Origin: Corylus avellana
Taxonomy: Eukaryota; Streptophyta; Magnoliopsida; Fagales; Betulaceae
Direction: 5' to 3'
Assembly (NCBI RefSeq): GCF_901000735.1
Contig: NC_081544.1
Span: 33,183,235 to 33,247,234 of the forward strand
Length of the DNA: 64,000 nucleotides
The notes beneath the pieces were generated by a model. It was not told the origin of the DNA. It was given only the letters and a program-made list of their open reading frames with translations, and did no database searches. This document shows positions 1 to 10,970 of the stretch, in pieces. A program made the position numbers and the translations under genes. How positions within the stretch are numbered: the stretch's first letter is position 1; the number at the start of each line of letters is the position of its first letter.

Positions 1-340
1 CAGGGGGTAATTTTGTAATTTTACATTTAAAAAAAAAATACAAAAATACAAAAATACCTCCTAAAAATAACTAAATGGATCCCGAAATGGAGGATCCTTC
101 TCCAGGTGGTTCGATGCTGCAGAGGTTCACTGTGGTTAGTGGATGATAGTGGGCTGTGATTGGAGAATTTGGAGGTATGTTGGTTGTGGCATAATGGGTC
201 TTCTTTTTTCTTTCTTCTTTTTGGGCTATGGATGGTCATGGTTCACCTCAATTGGTTGTTGAGAAAATTAGGTAAGGGGAAAAAAATTTAGACCAAATGA
301 GTTGAACCGAAAGGTCCGGAAATCCCGAAATTGGCCCAAT

Positions 341-609
341 AGATCTGCAAATCAGGATCTACTGAAATTCTTAGAGAATTCTAGTTTCTGAAATTTCAGA
401 TCTAAGCTGTCCATTTTTCATCTAAGGGTCATTGTTCTGTCACGTGTCTCAGTACTAATAAAATAATAAAATAATAAATATTATTATTTTATTAATAGTA
501 GGACACGTGGCAAAATAATGACTATTGGATGAAAAATAGACGGCTTAGATCTGAAATTTCAGAAATTGAAATTTCTTAAAAATTTCGGTGGATCCAGATC
601 CATAGATCT
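341..609. mobile_element. Foldback MITE with long inverted arms
   Basis: The two halves are imperfect inverted copies. CAGATCTAAGCTGTCC near 400 pairs with GGACGGCTTAGATCTG-like sequence near 540, and the arms continue outward for about 110 bases on each side. The centre is a nearly perfect AT-rich hairpin built on ACTAATAAAATAATAAA. Each arm carries CACGTG (GTCACGTGTC and GACACGTGGC), a G-box/ABRE-type core. It encodes no protein. I could not fix a target-site duplication, so the ends are approximate and the superfamily is unknown. Confidence 0.65.
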
Positions 610-2322
610 GCTGGCCGGTGCAAGCAGCGAATTGATCCGTATTAATTGCACTTATAGCTGTTACTGCAGTGTAATTTGGTTGTGGCCGTTGATTGGTTAG
701 TTCAATGGCCCGTTTATGACGATACAGTTGGGTCGATGATTGGAATCCAATAAGAACTAACCTATCGATTCGACTTTTTTTTTTTTTTTTTCTTCTTCTG
801 AGGATTGATACCAAACCTGAAAAGATTACAATATAATAGGTAATTTTAGGTATATGAGACCATTTCCGTGTCAAATATACTTTATCAAGCATATTTCTTT
901 ATCAACAACCCAACAACCCAACAAACCATAATCATTCTTATTCTTAATAACATTTAAAAACCTTATGAAAATTCATCATACAAATATTGTGTTCAGCAGT
1001 AGCCTGTCAAAGCATTAGCTCTGATGTCATTATTAAGAAAATGATCATATTACCAGGTTCACGGTGTTGCATGATTCATTATTGGAAATAACAACATAGT
1101 AAGGATGAGGTAATAAGGCAGTTATTTCCTGTGGTGCACTCTCCTTTGTTCTCTGGATGGGCAGCTAATGGGCCTGCTTAGCCCATTGAGATATGTCGTT
1201 TAGGCCCAAAAGTATATTAGCAGCGGCAGAACTAGGTAAGGCTTTGGGGGGCTAATATGGCCCTAAAATTTTACAAGTACTCATAAATTCTATTATTTTT
1301 TATGTAATATCCCCTCCAAAATTAATTTTTTAACCCCAAAAGTCTTTATTTATTTATTTCAGTTTTGTTCCCACAGTTCAATGTTTAGTTCCCCACTGTA
1401 TATCCGTGTATAATATATACATCATGCATGCATGCCATTCCCCATTTGAAACACGAGGTTCGTAGTTCCCATTCCCAACACCTGAATCTAGGGCCAGGAT
1501 TTTCTTAATATTTAAAGCCATAGTCGAAAGAGTTCACAGCTGATGCTACTTTTAAGAATCTATATAACCAATGGAGGTATGACAACATACGCCATTCTTC
1601 AATTGTATAACAAAACGGTCGACTATACGCTTAATTTACGGTGTCTTTCGGTGGTTTATAAAGGTTTATCGGTGTCGCAAAATATCACGTGTTCATGTAA
1701 TTTTGTGGTAAAGAAAGCACGAAGCACGCCCGTTTCACGGGCTAGTTGAGGTGGTCAGCAATAGCCAATAGGATTGATCCCTCTCCGATCCGATGGTCCA
1801 TCTGTTCTGTGGGGCCCAATACAGAGGACGGGTCCTACACTCCTACCTCCTCCACCCATGGCCCATGGGGGCCACGACCCATTTTGATATGCGGACAGCG
1901 CGGCACCGTCCGAGCCTGCTTGAGAGAGGGGCCCTGGGTCCCGGTCCGTGCTAGTTTAGCATCACAGGCAGAGTATCCTATGCATTGCACCCTACACCAC
2001 ACTGACACAACACCTACTTTGCCAACTTCCCACCACCCAATACTTTCATTATTCACCGAACGACACAAACACAATCTTATTTTACGTCCTTCGAATCTCC
2101 CAAAAAGTGCAAAATTACCCTTCTTATCCCACACCGGCACACGTGCATCACCTCAGTTCAAAAAATAAAAAATAAAAAAAAAAAAAAATTCAGGTCCTGT
2201 CGGTTAAGAACAATCCTGACCGTAGGATTATACGTTAACGTGGATACAGAAACAGACATTCTGACCAGTTTGATTTTATATTGCGGTAGGGGGTAGTGAG
2301 TTTTGAGCATATTTCAGAGCGA

Positions 2323-2341
2323 GGGAGGGAGGGAGGGAGGG
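2323..2341 (+). repeat. (GGGA)n tract, possible G-quadruplex
   Basis: Five GGG runs are each separated by a single A. This fits the usual sequence rule for an intramolecular G-quadruplex with one-base loops. It lies in intergenic AT-rich DNA with no adjacent gene start that I can identify. Confidence 0.6.
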
Positions 2342-3627
2342 AATCCATTTTCAGAAGCCACCAGGCCACGTTGGAACTCTAAGAGAGAGATTAATTGCTT
2401 TTATTTTATAAGAGGGAGATTAATTGCTTCCCAAACGAGGCATTGGGGAAGTAAAGCTTTTTAAAATTTTCAGTGTTAATTTATTGCAAGTTGGTTGGTG
2501 CTCCAATTTAATTCCATCCAACCCCAATTGATTACTATCAATTATTTCACCTGACTCCACCTTACAATACCTGTTCATAAAACAACAAAATTTGATGGCC
2601 TTTTTATTTGTTTTTTGGTAAGACCGTTGGAGAGCCAAAGCATCTGTTTTATTCTTTGGATTATCCAATTTAGTGTTTAAATTAGTAATTTGAATCCTTC
2701 ATAATTGCTGCCTACATTTCGTAATAATTTAAGCAACAAATCATAAAAAAAATCTTGATGGAAATTGAAAGCTGCCAACCCATCAATCATTCTATATTTA
2801 TGAGAATTTAGATACGTATAATCTAGAAATAACAATTAATCATCGTGGATTCAATGAATGATTCATAATCAATACTACATATCTCCATGTATAGTAGCTG
2901 TACATTTCGTTCGTGATATGTAGAATATCTACATATCTCCATGTATAGACGCTAGAATATCTAACTCAATAAATAAAGAAGAAATGGCACAGAAAAATCA
3001 ATTTTATTGACCAATTTTTGGAAGGATTAATATCTGTCGGTTCTAATCTACGCGGTCCGTAAGCGTTAAGCAACGGAACAACCGCCTTCTTTTGTTCTCT
3101 GGCTTTTTCCAACACTCACTTTGCTTTTGGGTATAAAAGCACAACACGTTAATGTTAATTAGACTTAAAAAGCGAGTCAAGAGAAAAATATTATTGGATG
3201 AATGAAATATTCCGTCTATTGATTGTTCGAGACGGAAAGTTCACGGAATCCTCCAATAGATGAAGCATAGCGGCGAAGGGATGTGATCATGTGATGTCTC
3301 AAATCTTCTGGTGCACTCAACCCACCCTATGACTTCTTTCCAAGTCAACAAAATGCTTCAATTCACACAACTTAGCTACTACTCTTTTTTAATATATGTA
3401 TATATATTAAAGATTATTTAGTTCCTTACGTATGGGTAAGTGAATAGGAATATGATGAACCTCAATGTTATCAGATATTGAATTTAATAAAAAGAAATAA
3501 TTTGCCTGAATAATGGCATATTATAAGATAAGATATTGTAATTATTGAACTATATCAATCAAATATGCTTCGAATTATTTTTAATTAGCTGGGGTGCATG
3601 CTTGAAGGGGGGAAAGAGACTGTTCAG

Positions 3628-3793
3628 CTATAAATAACGTGCATGCACAGACAGCGTATTCAAATACGCGAAGGAAGCGAGTGAGCCGAAGCCGAAGCCG
3701 AAGCCGAAGATGGGAGAGCACGTGATCACATGGGACGAGGAGCCGTTGAGGGTCAGAGCACTGATCGCAGCCGTCAACATCAATCGCAATTAG
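3628..3793 (+). other. Candidate short transcript: TATA box, (GCCGAA)4, 27-codon ORF
   Basis: CTATAAATA at 3628-3636 looks like a TATA box. It is followed by a G/C-richer leader containing four GCCGAA hexamers and then an ATG at 3710 that opens a 27-residue ORF (starts MGEHVITWDEEP, stop at 3793). An overlapping ORF in another frame runs 3730-3936. I recognise neither peptide. The compositional change and the promoter-like box are visible, but that it is transcribed is inference. It could equally be a gene remnant. Confidence 0.25.
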
Positions 3794-5362
3794 AATCACA
3801 GCTGGTTTCTATGGGCACACAGCTGGCTTATCATTACTGGAGGGAAAGAATATTACTTTCTTCCAAACAAGGGGAAGTGATTGCCTTCACCATACCGCTG
3901 AGCTGGTCCACCTCTCTCTTTTGCTGCATTGTGTGACCCTCCACTGAATCACTGCCTGTCATGGGAACTTTTCCTCTTTTTTTTTTTAAACCGTATTTTC
4001 CTAGCTATAATCGAGATAATATCCCTCGAGAATCCAATGTAGAGCAACTAAAAAAGGAAAAGATTCGTAGACAAATATGGTAAAAAAAAAAAAAAAAAAG
4101 GTCCAATTTAATAATGGACAAAATCAGGGCATAACTAGGAAATTTAACGTGAAAATTTAATTATAAATTTAGATTATTAAATTGACATCTACCCTTAAAA
4201 CACGAAATTATATGCATTTTTAGTTTGTATAGCCTAATTTAAGAATTAAGAGAAAGCTTTATCCTTTTAAAATATTTTAAGTAATTCCTTTGAATGTCTT
4301 TACTAAATACAATCAAATTTGTACACGTAGAGCCTTTTGTTTTAACAAGAATGACCCAAGCCCCTTAAAAACTATTAAAATAATCGACACTATTTTATGA
4401 GAGAATAGGTGTTTTCTTAGTCAAGAAGGACATCTCATCATGAAAATGGGCGTTTAGGTCAATGAATCACTTTGATTTATTGCTTAAATTGCTAATTCCT
4501 TTTAGGCTTACCAATTTTCCATGCTTCTTTTTGTTTTTCTCTGCTCAAAGCTTCTGGGTTTGTTTGATAAATCTTTTTAGATTTTTTTTTTATGTAATAT
4601 AAAGATAAAAATAATTTTAAATATTTTAAAAATATTTGGTTTTGATTGTTTTGTTATTATTATTATTATTTATTTAGGGTTATTGTGGAGCTATAAAGCG
4701 GAGGAAAAGATGGAAATATTTAAAGCTGTACATAGAACTTCCCGTGCCCATTATTGCGTTCATGAAGCGGGAATCCAACTGTCAAAAGAGGCCAACCCAT
4801 GCCTATTGTCTAATCTAAGCATTGATGTCCTCAATCCTAATAAATTCGATACTGGAAATCGCATATAAAAAATAATTATATTAAAAGGATGTGTTCTTAG
4901 TAATAATATTGTTTATTTTTTAAAATAAAAAATAAAGATAAAAACGAGTTTCACTTCTGAAAATTATTGTACATGATAATACAATATAAAAATTTAGCAT
5001 CTCTTAGGAAAGTTTTTTTTCTTGATTAATAAAATCATCTACACAAAAAAAAAAAAAGAAAAAAAAAAAAGGAGTGAGTACAACCTACAGGAGCCGCATT
5101 GTAATGTGCGTGGGCAAAACGACTGTTAAATAGTTTCATTCTTTTCGATTTAAAACCGTAAATATATATGTTATAATAATAAATCTAAAATCTTTCAAAT
5201 ATATATTCCCCTGGTATTAACGTAAACTCCATTCAAATACATTAATAATTAAATATATTTACAAAAAATTATTCCTTGCATCGTTATAATAACGAAGGTC
5301 CCGCTTATTAGTACATAAAATAAAATCAGGTCCTTTCCCATTCCCTTCCTTTAAAAAAAATA

Positions 5363-5364
<2 letters not shown>

Positions 5365-5393
<29 letters not shown>
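5365..5393. repeat. (TAA)n microsatellite
   Basis: About nine TAA units about 350 bp upstream of the GATL start codon. Confidence 0.9.
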
Positions 5394-5396
<3 letters not shown>

Positions 5397-5743
5397 CAAA
5401 CCAGAGAGACGGTAATCAAATCCCATATAAGTAGGTAATTCCTTTCCCAATATGCAGTCTCCTTCCTTCTCTCCATCAGAGAAAAGGCACAGCAGCCATT
5501 GAAACGCACTGGGAAGACGAAGAAAAATTAACCAAGTTGGGTCTTTTCCTTCGTCTTCTTCTCCATTTTTATCATTTCAAGCAGTTTCATTTACGCATTG
5601 ACCGTTTCTTTCTCTTCCCATTTCTCTTTCACTTTGAATGCGAAATATGACCCTTTAACTATCGCCCTGTATTTCATTTTCAAGAAAATCACAAAGAAAG
5701 CCCATTCATTTCTTTCTTGGCTTTTTGGAAGGGAACGCCATAA

Positions 5744-6898
5744 ATGGTTCTCTTCCGATTAAGCGCAGCCGTTTTATTAATTCTTGTTTCGCTTCTGTTA
5801 CCGCCGTTTTGTCTGGGTATCCGGTCGTTTCCGGCTATAATCGGCGGCGGTGGGGATAGATATGGGTCGGGGCTCCACGGGTTCGACCAGTTCGATGAGG
5901 CGCCGGACTACCGTAACGGAGCGGAGTGCCCCGTGTCGAGCAACAGGGATTATGTGTCGTCGTGTGACGCGTCGTTGGTACATATCGCGATGACTTTGGA
6001 CTCGGAGTATTTACGTGGCTCCATGGCAGCTGTTCACTCGGTTCTGCGACACGCCTCGTGCCCAGAGCACGTGTTCTTCCACTTCATCTCGGCGGAATTC
6101 GACCCGGCGAGCCCACGGCAATTGACCCAACTCGTCCGATCCACTTTCCCTTCGCTCAACTTCAAGGTCTATATCTTCCGCGAGGACACGGTGATCAACC
6201 TCATCTCCTCGTCGATCCGGTTAGCCCTCGAGAATCCGTTGAACTACGCGAGGAATTACTTGGGTGACATTCTGGATCAGTGCGTGGACCGCGTCATCTA
6301 CCTGGACTCGGACGTCATCGTCGTCGACGACATTCACAGGCTCTGGAGCTCTAAGCTCACCGGCTCCCGGGTCATCGGAGCGCCGGAGTACTGCCACGCA
6401 AACTTCACCAAGTACTTCACGGACTCGTTCTGGTCCGACCCGTTGCTCTCCCGGGTCTTCGCCTCCCGAAACCCGTGCTATTTCAACACCGGCGTGATGG
6501 TGATGGACCTGGTGAGGTGGAGAGAAGGGAACTTTAGGAGGAGGATCGAGAATTGGATGGAGTTGCAAAGGAAAAGAAGGATCTACGATCTGGGTTCGCT
6601 CCCACCGTTCTTGCTAGTGTTCGGCGGGAACGTGGAGCCCATTGATCACCGGTGGAACCAGCACGGTCTCGGCGGCGATAATGTCAAGGGTAGCTGTAGG
6701 TCTTTACACCCTGGCCCCGTCAGCTTGCTTCACTGGAGTGGGAAGGGCAAGCCCTGGGTTCGCCTAGATGCCAATAAATCCTGCCCCCTCGACATTGTTT
6801 GGAAGCCGTACGATCTTTACAGGGCAAAGGATCAGTCTTCTGGATTCTCCTCCTCCTTGACGTCGCCTCCGGCATTGGTTGGGTATTCGGGTTACTAG
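5744..6898 (+). CDS. GATL: Galacturonosyltransferase-like protein (GATL, GT8)
   Basis: An intronless gene of 384 residues, the usual GATL size and structure. GT8 GATL proteins are Golgi-associated glycosyltransferases linked to pectin or xylan synthesis. Residues 1-25 form a hydrophobic signal or signal-anchor. The catalytic domain runs from about 75 to 365. Visible motifs are the DxD nucleotide-sugar/metal motif in [11 protein letters not shown] (186-196), the [13 protein letters not shown] block (244-256), [10 protein letters not shown] (286-295) and the C-terminal [11 protein letters not shown] (328-338), whose His-x-x-Gly-Lys is the second metal/phosphate site of the family. The ATG at 5744 is the first in frame and sits directly before the signal sequence. 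Third codon positions are much richer in G/C than the flanking DNA. Which GATL clade it belongs to, and its acceptor sugar, cannot be told from sequence alone. The next gene converges on it. Confidence 0.95.
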   Translation: MVLFRLSAAVLLILVSLLLPPFCLGIRSFPAIIGGGGDRYGSGLHGFDQFDEAPDYRNGAECPVSSNRDYVSSCDASLVHIAMTLDSEYLRGSMAAVHSVLRHASCPEHVFFHFISAEFDPASPRQLTQLVRSTFPSLNFKVYIFREDTVINLISSSIRLALENPLNYARNYLGDILDQCVDRVIYLDSDVIVVDDIHRLWSSKLTGSRVIGAPEYCHANFTKYFTDSFWSDPLLSRVFASRNPCYFNTGVMVMDLVRWREGNFRRRIENWMELQRKRRIYDLGSLPPFLLVFGGNVEPIDHRWNQHGLGGDNVKGSCRSLHPGPVSLLHWSGKGKPWVRLDANKSCPLDIVWKPYDLYRAKDQSSGFSSSLTSPPALVGYSGY

Positions 6899-8370
6899 TT
6901 CTGATTCTTTGGTACATTGTTCAGAGAATTCTTTGTTAGCCGTGTACAGATTGGTTTAGAGGGGCAATCCTTTGGGGAAGGGGATTGATGGGTTTCCGTT
7001 GGTTTTTCCAATTTTTTCTACATTCTTTTTGGTTTCTTGTTTCCATCTTTTGTACTTCTTGTTCTTACATCTGAGATTTCGATTCCTTTCTTGTAGTTCC
7101 ATTTCTTTGGAACAATTTTGGTGGGCTGATTTCTCCGCATGTAAAATGTAATGGGTCTTTGGAATGATACTTTGGGGCAGAACTCAGAAGAAAGAATAAT
7201 TGGTTTTACATATTCACAAAATACACAGCTGTTCTTCGTTCTTCGCTTCAAGTTTCCATTTTGTTTTTACATAATTCTTTGTTTTGGCTCATCAAGTGGT
7301 GACAGGTCCGTTTTTGTCGTTTACTTTACTTTCTTTACTTTAAAAGTAAAATAAAATAAAATAAATTGGAAAAGGTGGACAATCACTTTATCCCGTGATG
7401 ATTGAATTGATCACAGATTCACAGTGGACCTCGTCGAAGCTCATATGATGGGCTGAAGAGTAGAAACAAGAAACAATAATAATGTATACGATATTTGTTC
7501 TGCCATTGATAAGCATTTTCAATCCCTTCGGCTTCGGATACCCATCGCCTTAATATTTTGTGTTATTATATTATATACGTGTGGATAATATTAATGTGCG
7601 ATGCAGGAACCAAGTCAACAACCTATGTCTCTTTTCTCATTCAATTTGCTACGAAGTTTCATGCCTCTTCCTTTCATGTTCCTGTTGATGTTGACAGCCA
7701 AATTTCTTCAAGACGACGTGTCATGACATAAGGTTGGGAAGATTATAGAAGCTAATGAGATATGCGAAAAATCCCTCTCACCTACCAAGAAAATGAAAAA
7801 TTAACAGAAAAGAAATATTCCTCTCACGCCAGGAGGTTCCACACTTATTGAACTAAAGAATTGGAGCATTCACATTTCATTTTCTTTTTGTTCCGTTCCA
7901 ATAGCACAGCAGGAGTTGAATTCAATATCCAAATTCCAAATGTCATTATCATGGAGCTATTGTGCAACATTATTGAAGCTTTGTGAGGGTTAATGGGATC
8001 ATTTCATTTTCCCAAAATAATTTGTTAAAAACACTTAGTCTAAATCCTTGATTAGATTTACCTTAATTAATGTTACCATAATTCTTTCGGTGGAATTTGA
8101 TTTCAATCATATCATACCCCTGATTTTTGCTTAAATGATGCAAAGCAATCAATCCATTTTGCCTGCATTTATTGTTTGATATTACTCAAGCAATCTCATA
8201 CTATTTGATAGAAATAGTTAAATTAAAAAACAATAGAATCACAACGTGATAGCTGGCCTAGTCCTTTTTACCTGGAAAGAAGATGGGCTTCCCCATGGCC
8301 AACAGCACAAGCAAACATAAATGTTCTGATAGCACGAGTTGTCACCTTAGTATTCCAGAAAGTATAAACA
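6899..8370. other. Intergenic, GATL 3' UTR to germin-like 3' end
   Basis: This lies between two convergent genes. The first 300 bases are T-rich and probably contain the GATL 3' UTR. The rest is AT-rich, and I see no coding, RNA-gene or clear transposon signal in it. Confidence 0.6.
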
Positions 8371-9045
8371 TCACCCTCCAAGGTTCCTCCGAATCCTGGC
8401 CACATCTAGGCCGTTCATTTGATACGCCTTCTTCAATAGCTCGTCAGGAATCCCAGGCTTTGTTGGGAATGAGGCTAACAATGCGAGCTGGGCGCCAGGA
8501 TTTTGGCTATTGAGCCCCGACACGGCTAGCGCCGGGAGCGTTTCGTCGGCGTTGGAGAGAAAATGGATCAAACCCTTGGGGAAAACAAATGAGTCACCGG
8601 GCAGCAGTTTCTGTGTATAGAAGCGGTTAGAGGTGTCCACGAAGCCCACAACCAGCTCGCCCTTGAGGCAAATGGTTACTTCCGAGGCCCGCGGGTGTGA
8701 GTGCGGTGGCACGAACCCATTGGCCTCTATGTCGATTCGGGCCAGGGTCAGGCCCATAGTGTTCAGCCCAGGCAAATTGACGGTGTTGGTTAGTGTGACA
8801 TTGGACCCGGCAAAGTTGGCGCGCGTATCGCCGGGCTTGGATAGAGCGGACGTGGCAAAGTCGGAAGGGGTTGCTCGATTTGGGTCAATGCAAGGGGGTG
8901 CGCCATTGAGGAACAGAGATTGTGGGCTGCTGTTATCCGCAACGCAATAATCTTGAAGCGGATCCGGGTCGGGTTTCGCTAGGCCCAATAGAAGAGCCAA
9001 CCCGAAGAGTAATTGGAGCAATTGGGAACAACAATTGGTTTTCAT
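8371..9045 (-). CDS. GLP: Germin-like protein (cupin), secreted
   Basis: An intronless gene of 224 residues, normal for germin-like proteins. Residues 1-24 are a signal peptide. C34 and C52 are in place for the conserved germin disulfide. Cupin box 1, PPHSHPRASEV, supplies metal ligands H115, H117 and E122. Box 2, PGDSFVFPKGLIHF, supplies H161. All four Mn-binding residues are therefore intact. NVT (82-84) is an N-glycosylation sequon. Family members are apoplastic oligomers. Some have superoxide dismutase or oxalate oxidase activity and others none, so the activity here is unknown. A TATATATATA run at 9112-9121, about 70 bp upstream of the ATG, is a plausible TATA box. The ORF starts at the only ATG preceding the signal peptide. 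Confidence 0.95.
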   Translation of the reverse strand: MKTNCCSQLLQLLFGLALLLGLAKPDPDPLQDYCVADNSSPQSLFLNGAPPCIDPNRATPSDFATSALSKPGDTRANFAGSNVTLTNTVNLPGLNTMGLTLARIDIEANGFVPPHSHPRASEVTICLKGELVVGFVDTSNRFYTQKLLPGDSFVFPKGLIHFLSNADETLPALAVSGLNSQNPGAQLALLASFPTKPGIPDELLKKAYQMNGLDVARIRRNLGG

Positions 9046-9111
9046 TGCAAGAAAACAAGAAGGTTTTGGGGTTTGAGGTACGATTTGTTAAACAGCAAAA
9101 GACTATTGAGT

Positions 9112-9121
9112 TATATATATA
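9112..9121 (-). promoter_or_regulatory. Probable TATA box of germin-like gene
   Basis: TATATATATA about 70 bp upstream of the germin-like ATG, read on the minus strand, at a normal distance for a short leader. Confidence 0.5.
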
Positions 9122-9460
9122 CGGAATGTTGGAGAGTGATGTTTAGTGAGCATGAAATTATGTGGGGAAGGTGATTGAGTAGCTTAAGAGCATTAGAGAG
9201 GAAAAATGCAAGGCAAGTTAGAGGGAATGTTGTCTGGGCTGAATCCAGCACAAGTTGAGGATGGGTCACGATTGTTTGGTTACGATTATTTAAGGAAATG
9301 TAGCTTTTATACTCCCACTTTTCCTTTCTTGTCTAATTGACTATCATGAGTTTTGCAATGTCCGATGTTTTAGTCCCTTTTAATCCCACATTTCATTTCA
9401 TTATAAATTTTCACTAACTCATAATGGAATGAAAATGACTAAAATATCCCATTTATATAT

Positions 9461-9633
9461 GAGGAGTGCTAGACTTACAAACAAATTTTACAGAAAAATT
9501 TTTACAAACTGATGTAACACAACATGATTAGGTTTTTCAAAATTTAAACGTATCTTATGTCTAATCATATTGTACCACATCAGTTTGTAAATGTTTTTTT
9601 TGTAAAATTTATTTGTAAGCCTAACATTCTTCT
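9461..9633. mobile_element. MITE with about 55-bp terminal inverted repeats
   Basis: The left end (GAGGAGTGCTAGACTTACAA) and the reverse complement of the right end (GAAGAATGTTAGGCTTACAA) match, and the match continues through TTTACAAACTGATGT on both sides. TTTATATAT occurs on both flanks and could be a 9-bp target duplication (Mutator-like), but it lies in an AT repeat, so this is weak. It has no coding capacity. Confidence 0.7.
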
Positions 9634-10025
9634 TTTATATATATATATATATATAAAAGAAGAAAAAAAAAACACCCACATGCCACAATTAGTTGTGGGC
9701 CTTGGTGACCCACGACTTGCCGCCCCTTGTTTTTAGTTTTTTCTTTCTCTTCTATTGTTTTATTTTTATTTATTTTCTGTTTTTTAATCTTTTTAATAAT
9801 TTGTAAATTTGTATTTTTATAAAGATATAAGAGACATTTCACATATTAGTTAGAAAAATCTTAACCGTGGGAGGGACTCAAATGGACTGAAACATCGAAT
9901 ACCCATATTATAACTTTTGATAATTTGAGGGCGATATTGTAAAATATATAATAGTTCAAACAGGATAAATGAAAATTTCTCTCTCTATATGTATAATATA
10001 AAGGAATTTTCAAAATCGGAGCCTC

Positions 10026-10970
10026 TTAGGGCTTGTTTAGTTTGCAGATTGAGTATTCCGTTAGAAAAATATATAGCTACTAATAGGAATAGAGGGAGGC
10101 AGAATATAATAGTTATTCATATTTCTTAGTTTGATAACAACATATGTATTATAAGGGGAATTAAACCAAAATTACCAAAAATTCCACCCTTTAAAAATAA
10201 AAAATAAAAAACCTATAATTACAGCATTGGGTGGCCAGCCATCCCCTGCATGACTTGGTGGTAGTCGCAACACCCCCGGAGCACCTTGGGGGTGGACCTC
10301 CGAGGTGCCCCTGGGTGGTCGATTTGGGGTGGCCTTGGTCGATGAAGTCTATCGAGTAGGTGCTATTAGCGTGGATGCCACTGATCATGGTCGCGGTGAG
10401 GATCACGAACCGGGGCTTCTTGGGGACGAAGAAGGCATCCATGTCGCTATGGAGGGTCAGGTCGAGCTCGGCATGGGTGCGCAAGATGGGGTTGGTGAAG
10501 CACAGGTGGCGAAGCTTTCGCACGATGGCTGAGCCGACCAAGCCCCGATGGCTGGCGACGAAGATCTTTGCTAACGTGTCGCCTGAGAAGGACGATCCTA
10601 TTGTGAGAGAGTGAGAGAATAAAAACAGGGTTAGGGTTTTGGAGATCCAGGAAGATAGGCATTGTTTGGAGGGTGAGAAAATGCGGGAAAACATATGAAA
10701 GATGACGAATAAATTTTTAGGTTTTTTATTTTTTATTTTTTATTTTTTTAAAGTTGGGGTTAAAATAAAATAAAAATAATAAAGGGTGTTTTGGAAAATC
10801 TATTAAATTCCATAAGAAATACATATTCTCATGTGTATGAAATTAGTCATTTCCATGAGAATAACTATTCCTACAAATAAACTCCTACCAAATAAGAGAA
10901 TTCATATTCCATAGGAATAGAATAGTCATTCAATTTTAGGGGTCTATTCCGCAAACCAAACGGACCCTTA
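10026..10970. mobile_element. PIF/Harbinger-type non-autonomous element with captured gene
   Basis: TTA at 10026-10028 and TTA at 10968-10970 flank a 939-bp unit. Its ends are inverted: GGGCTTGTTTAGTTTGC on the left and GGGTCCGTTTGGTTTGC on the reverse-complemented right (13 of 17 identical). The three-base TTA duplication and GGG...GTTTGGTTTGC ends are typical of PIF/Harbinger and Tourist elements. Subterminal AT-rich segments are also loosely inverted. The interior differs sharply: it is G/C-rich, contains a GDP-L-fucose synthase fragment in minus orientation, and has short GGTGGCC/GGCCACC-like palindromes near 10230-10330. No transposase is present, so mobility would need help in trans. 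Confidence 0.8.
10338..10570 (-). pseudogene. GDP-L-fucose synthase N-terminal fragment
   Basis: About 77 codons of uninterrupted similarity to the N-terminal Rossmann region of GDP-4-keto-6-deoxymannose epimerase-reductase (GER/WcaG). It begins KIFVASHRGLVGSAIVRKL, continues through THAELDLT, and ends near GIHANSTYSIDFID. The usual GHRGLVGSA glycine-rich motif reads SHRGLVGSA, so one glycine is lost. The catalytic Ser-Tyr-Lys region and the whole C-terminal half are missing. It sits inside a longer ORF (10191-10694) whose remaining parts are unrelated low-complexity sequence. The fragment lies entirely within the Harbinger-type element, so capture is the simplest explanation. It cannot encode a working enzyme. 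Confidence 0.85.

Larger units (their letters stand above)
1..5743. other. Intergenic region upstream of GATL
   Basis: No recognisable protein gene. The stretch is AT-rich. It holds a foldback MITE (341-609), possible degenerate transposon sequence near 1220-1750 (a G-rich patch next to a C-rich mirror patch), a run of GGGA repeats (2323-2341), a 20-bp motif repeated near 2875 and 2930, a short TATA-preceded ORF (3628-3793), homopolymer tracts and an AAT microsatellite (5365-5393). The short ORFs seen in all frames have no family features. The last 280 bases before the GATL start are C/T-rich and probably contain its 5' leader. Confidence 0.7.

Noticed and set aside
1700..1750. GCCCGT/ACGGGC hairpin followed by CTAG, resembling a Helitron 3' end
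   Set aside because: CTAG directly abuts the stem, where Helitrons normally leave several bases, and no 5' TC end or second copy could be identified.
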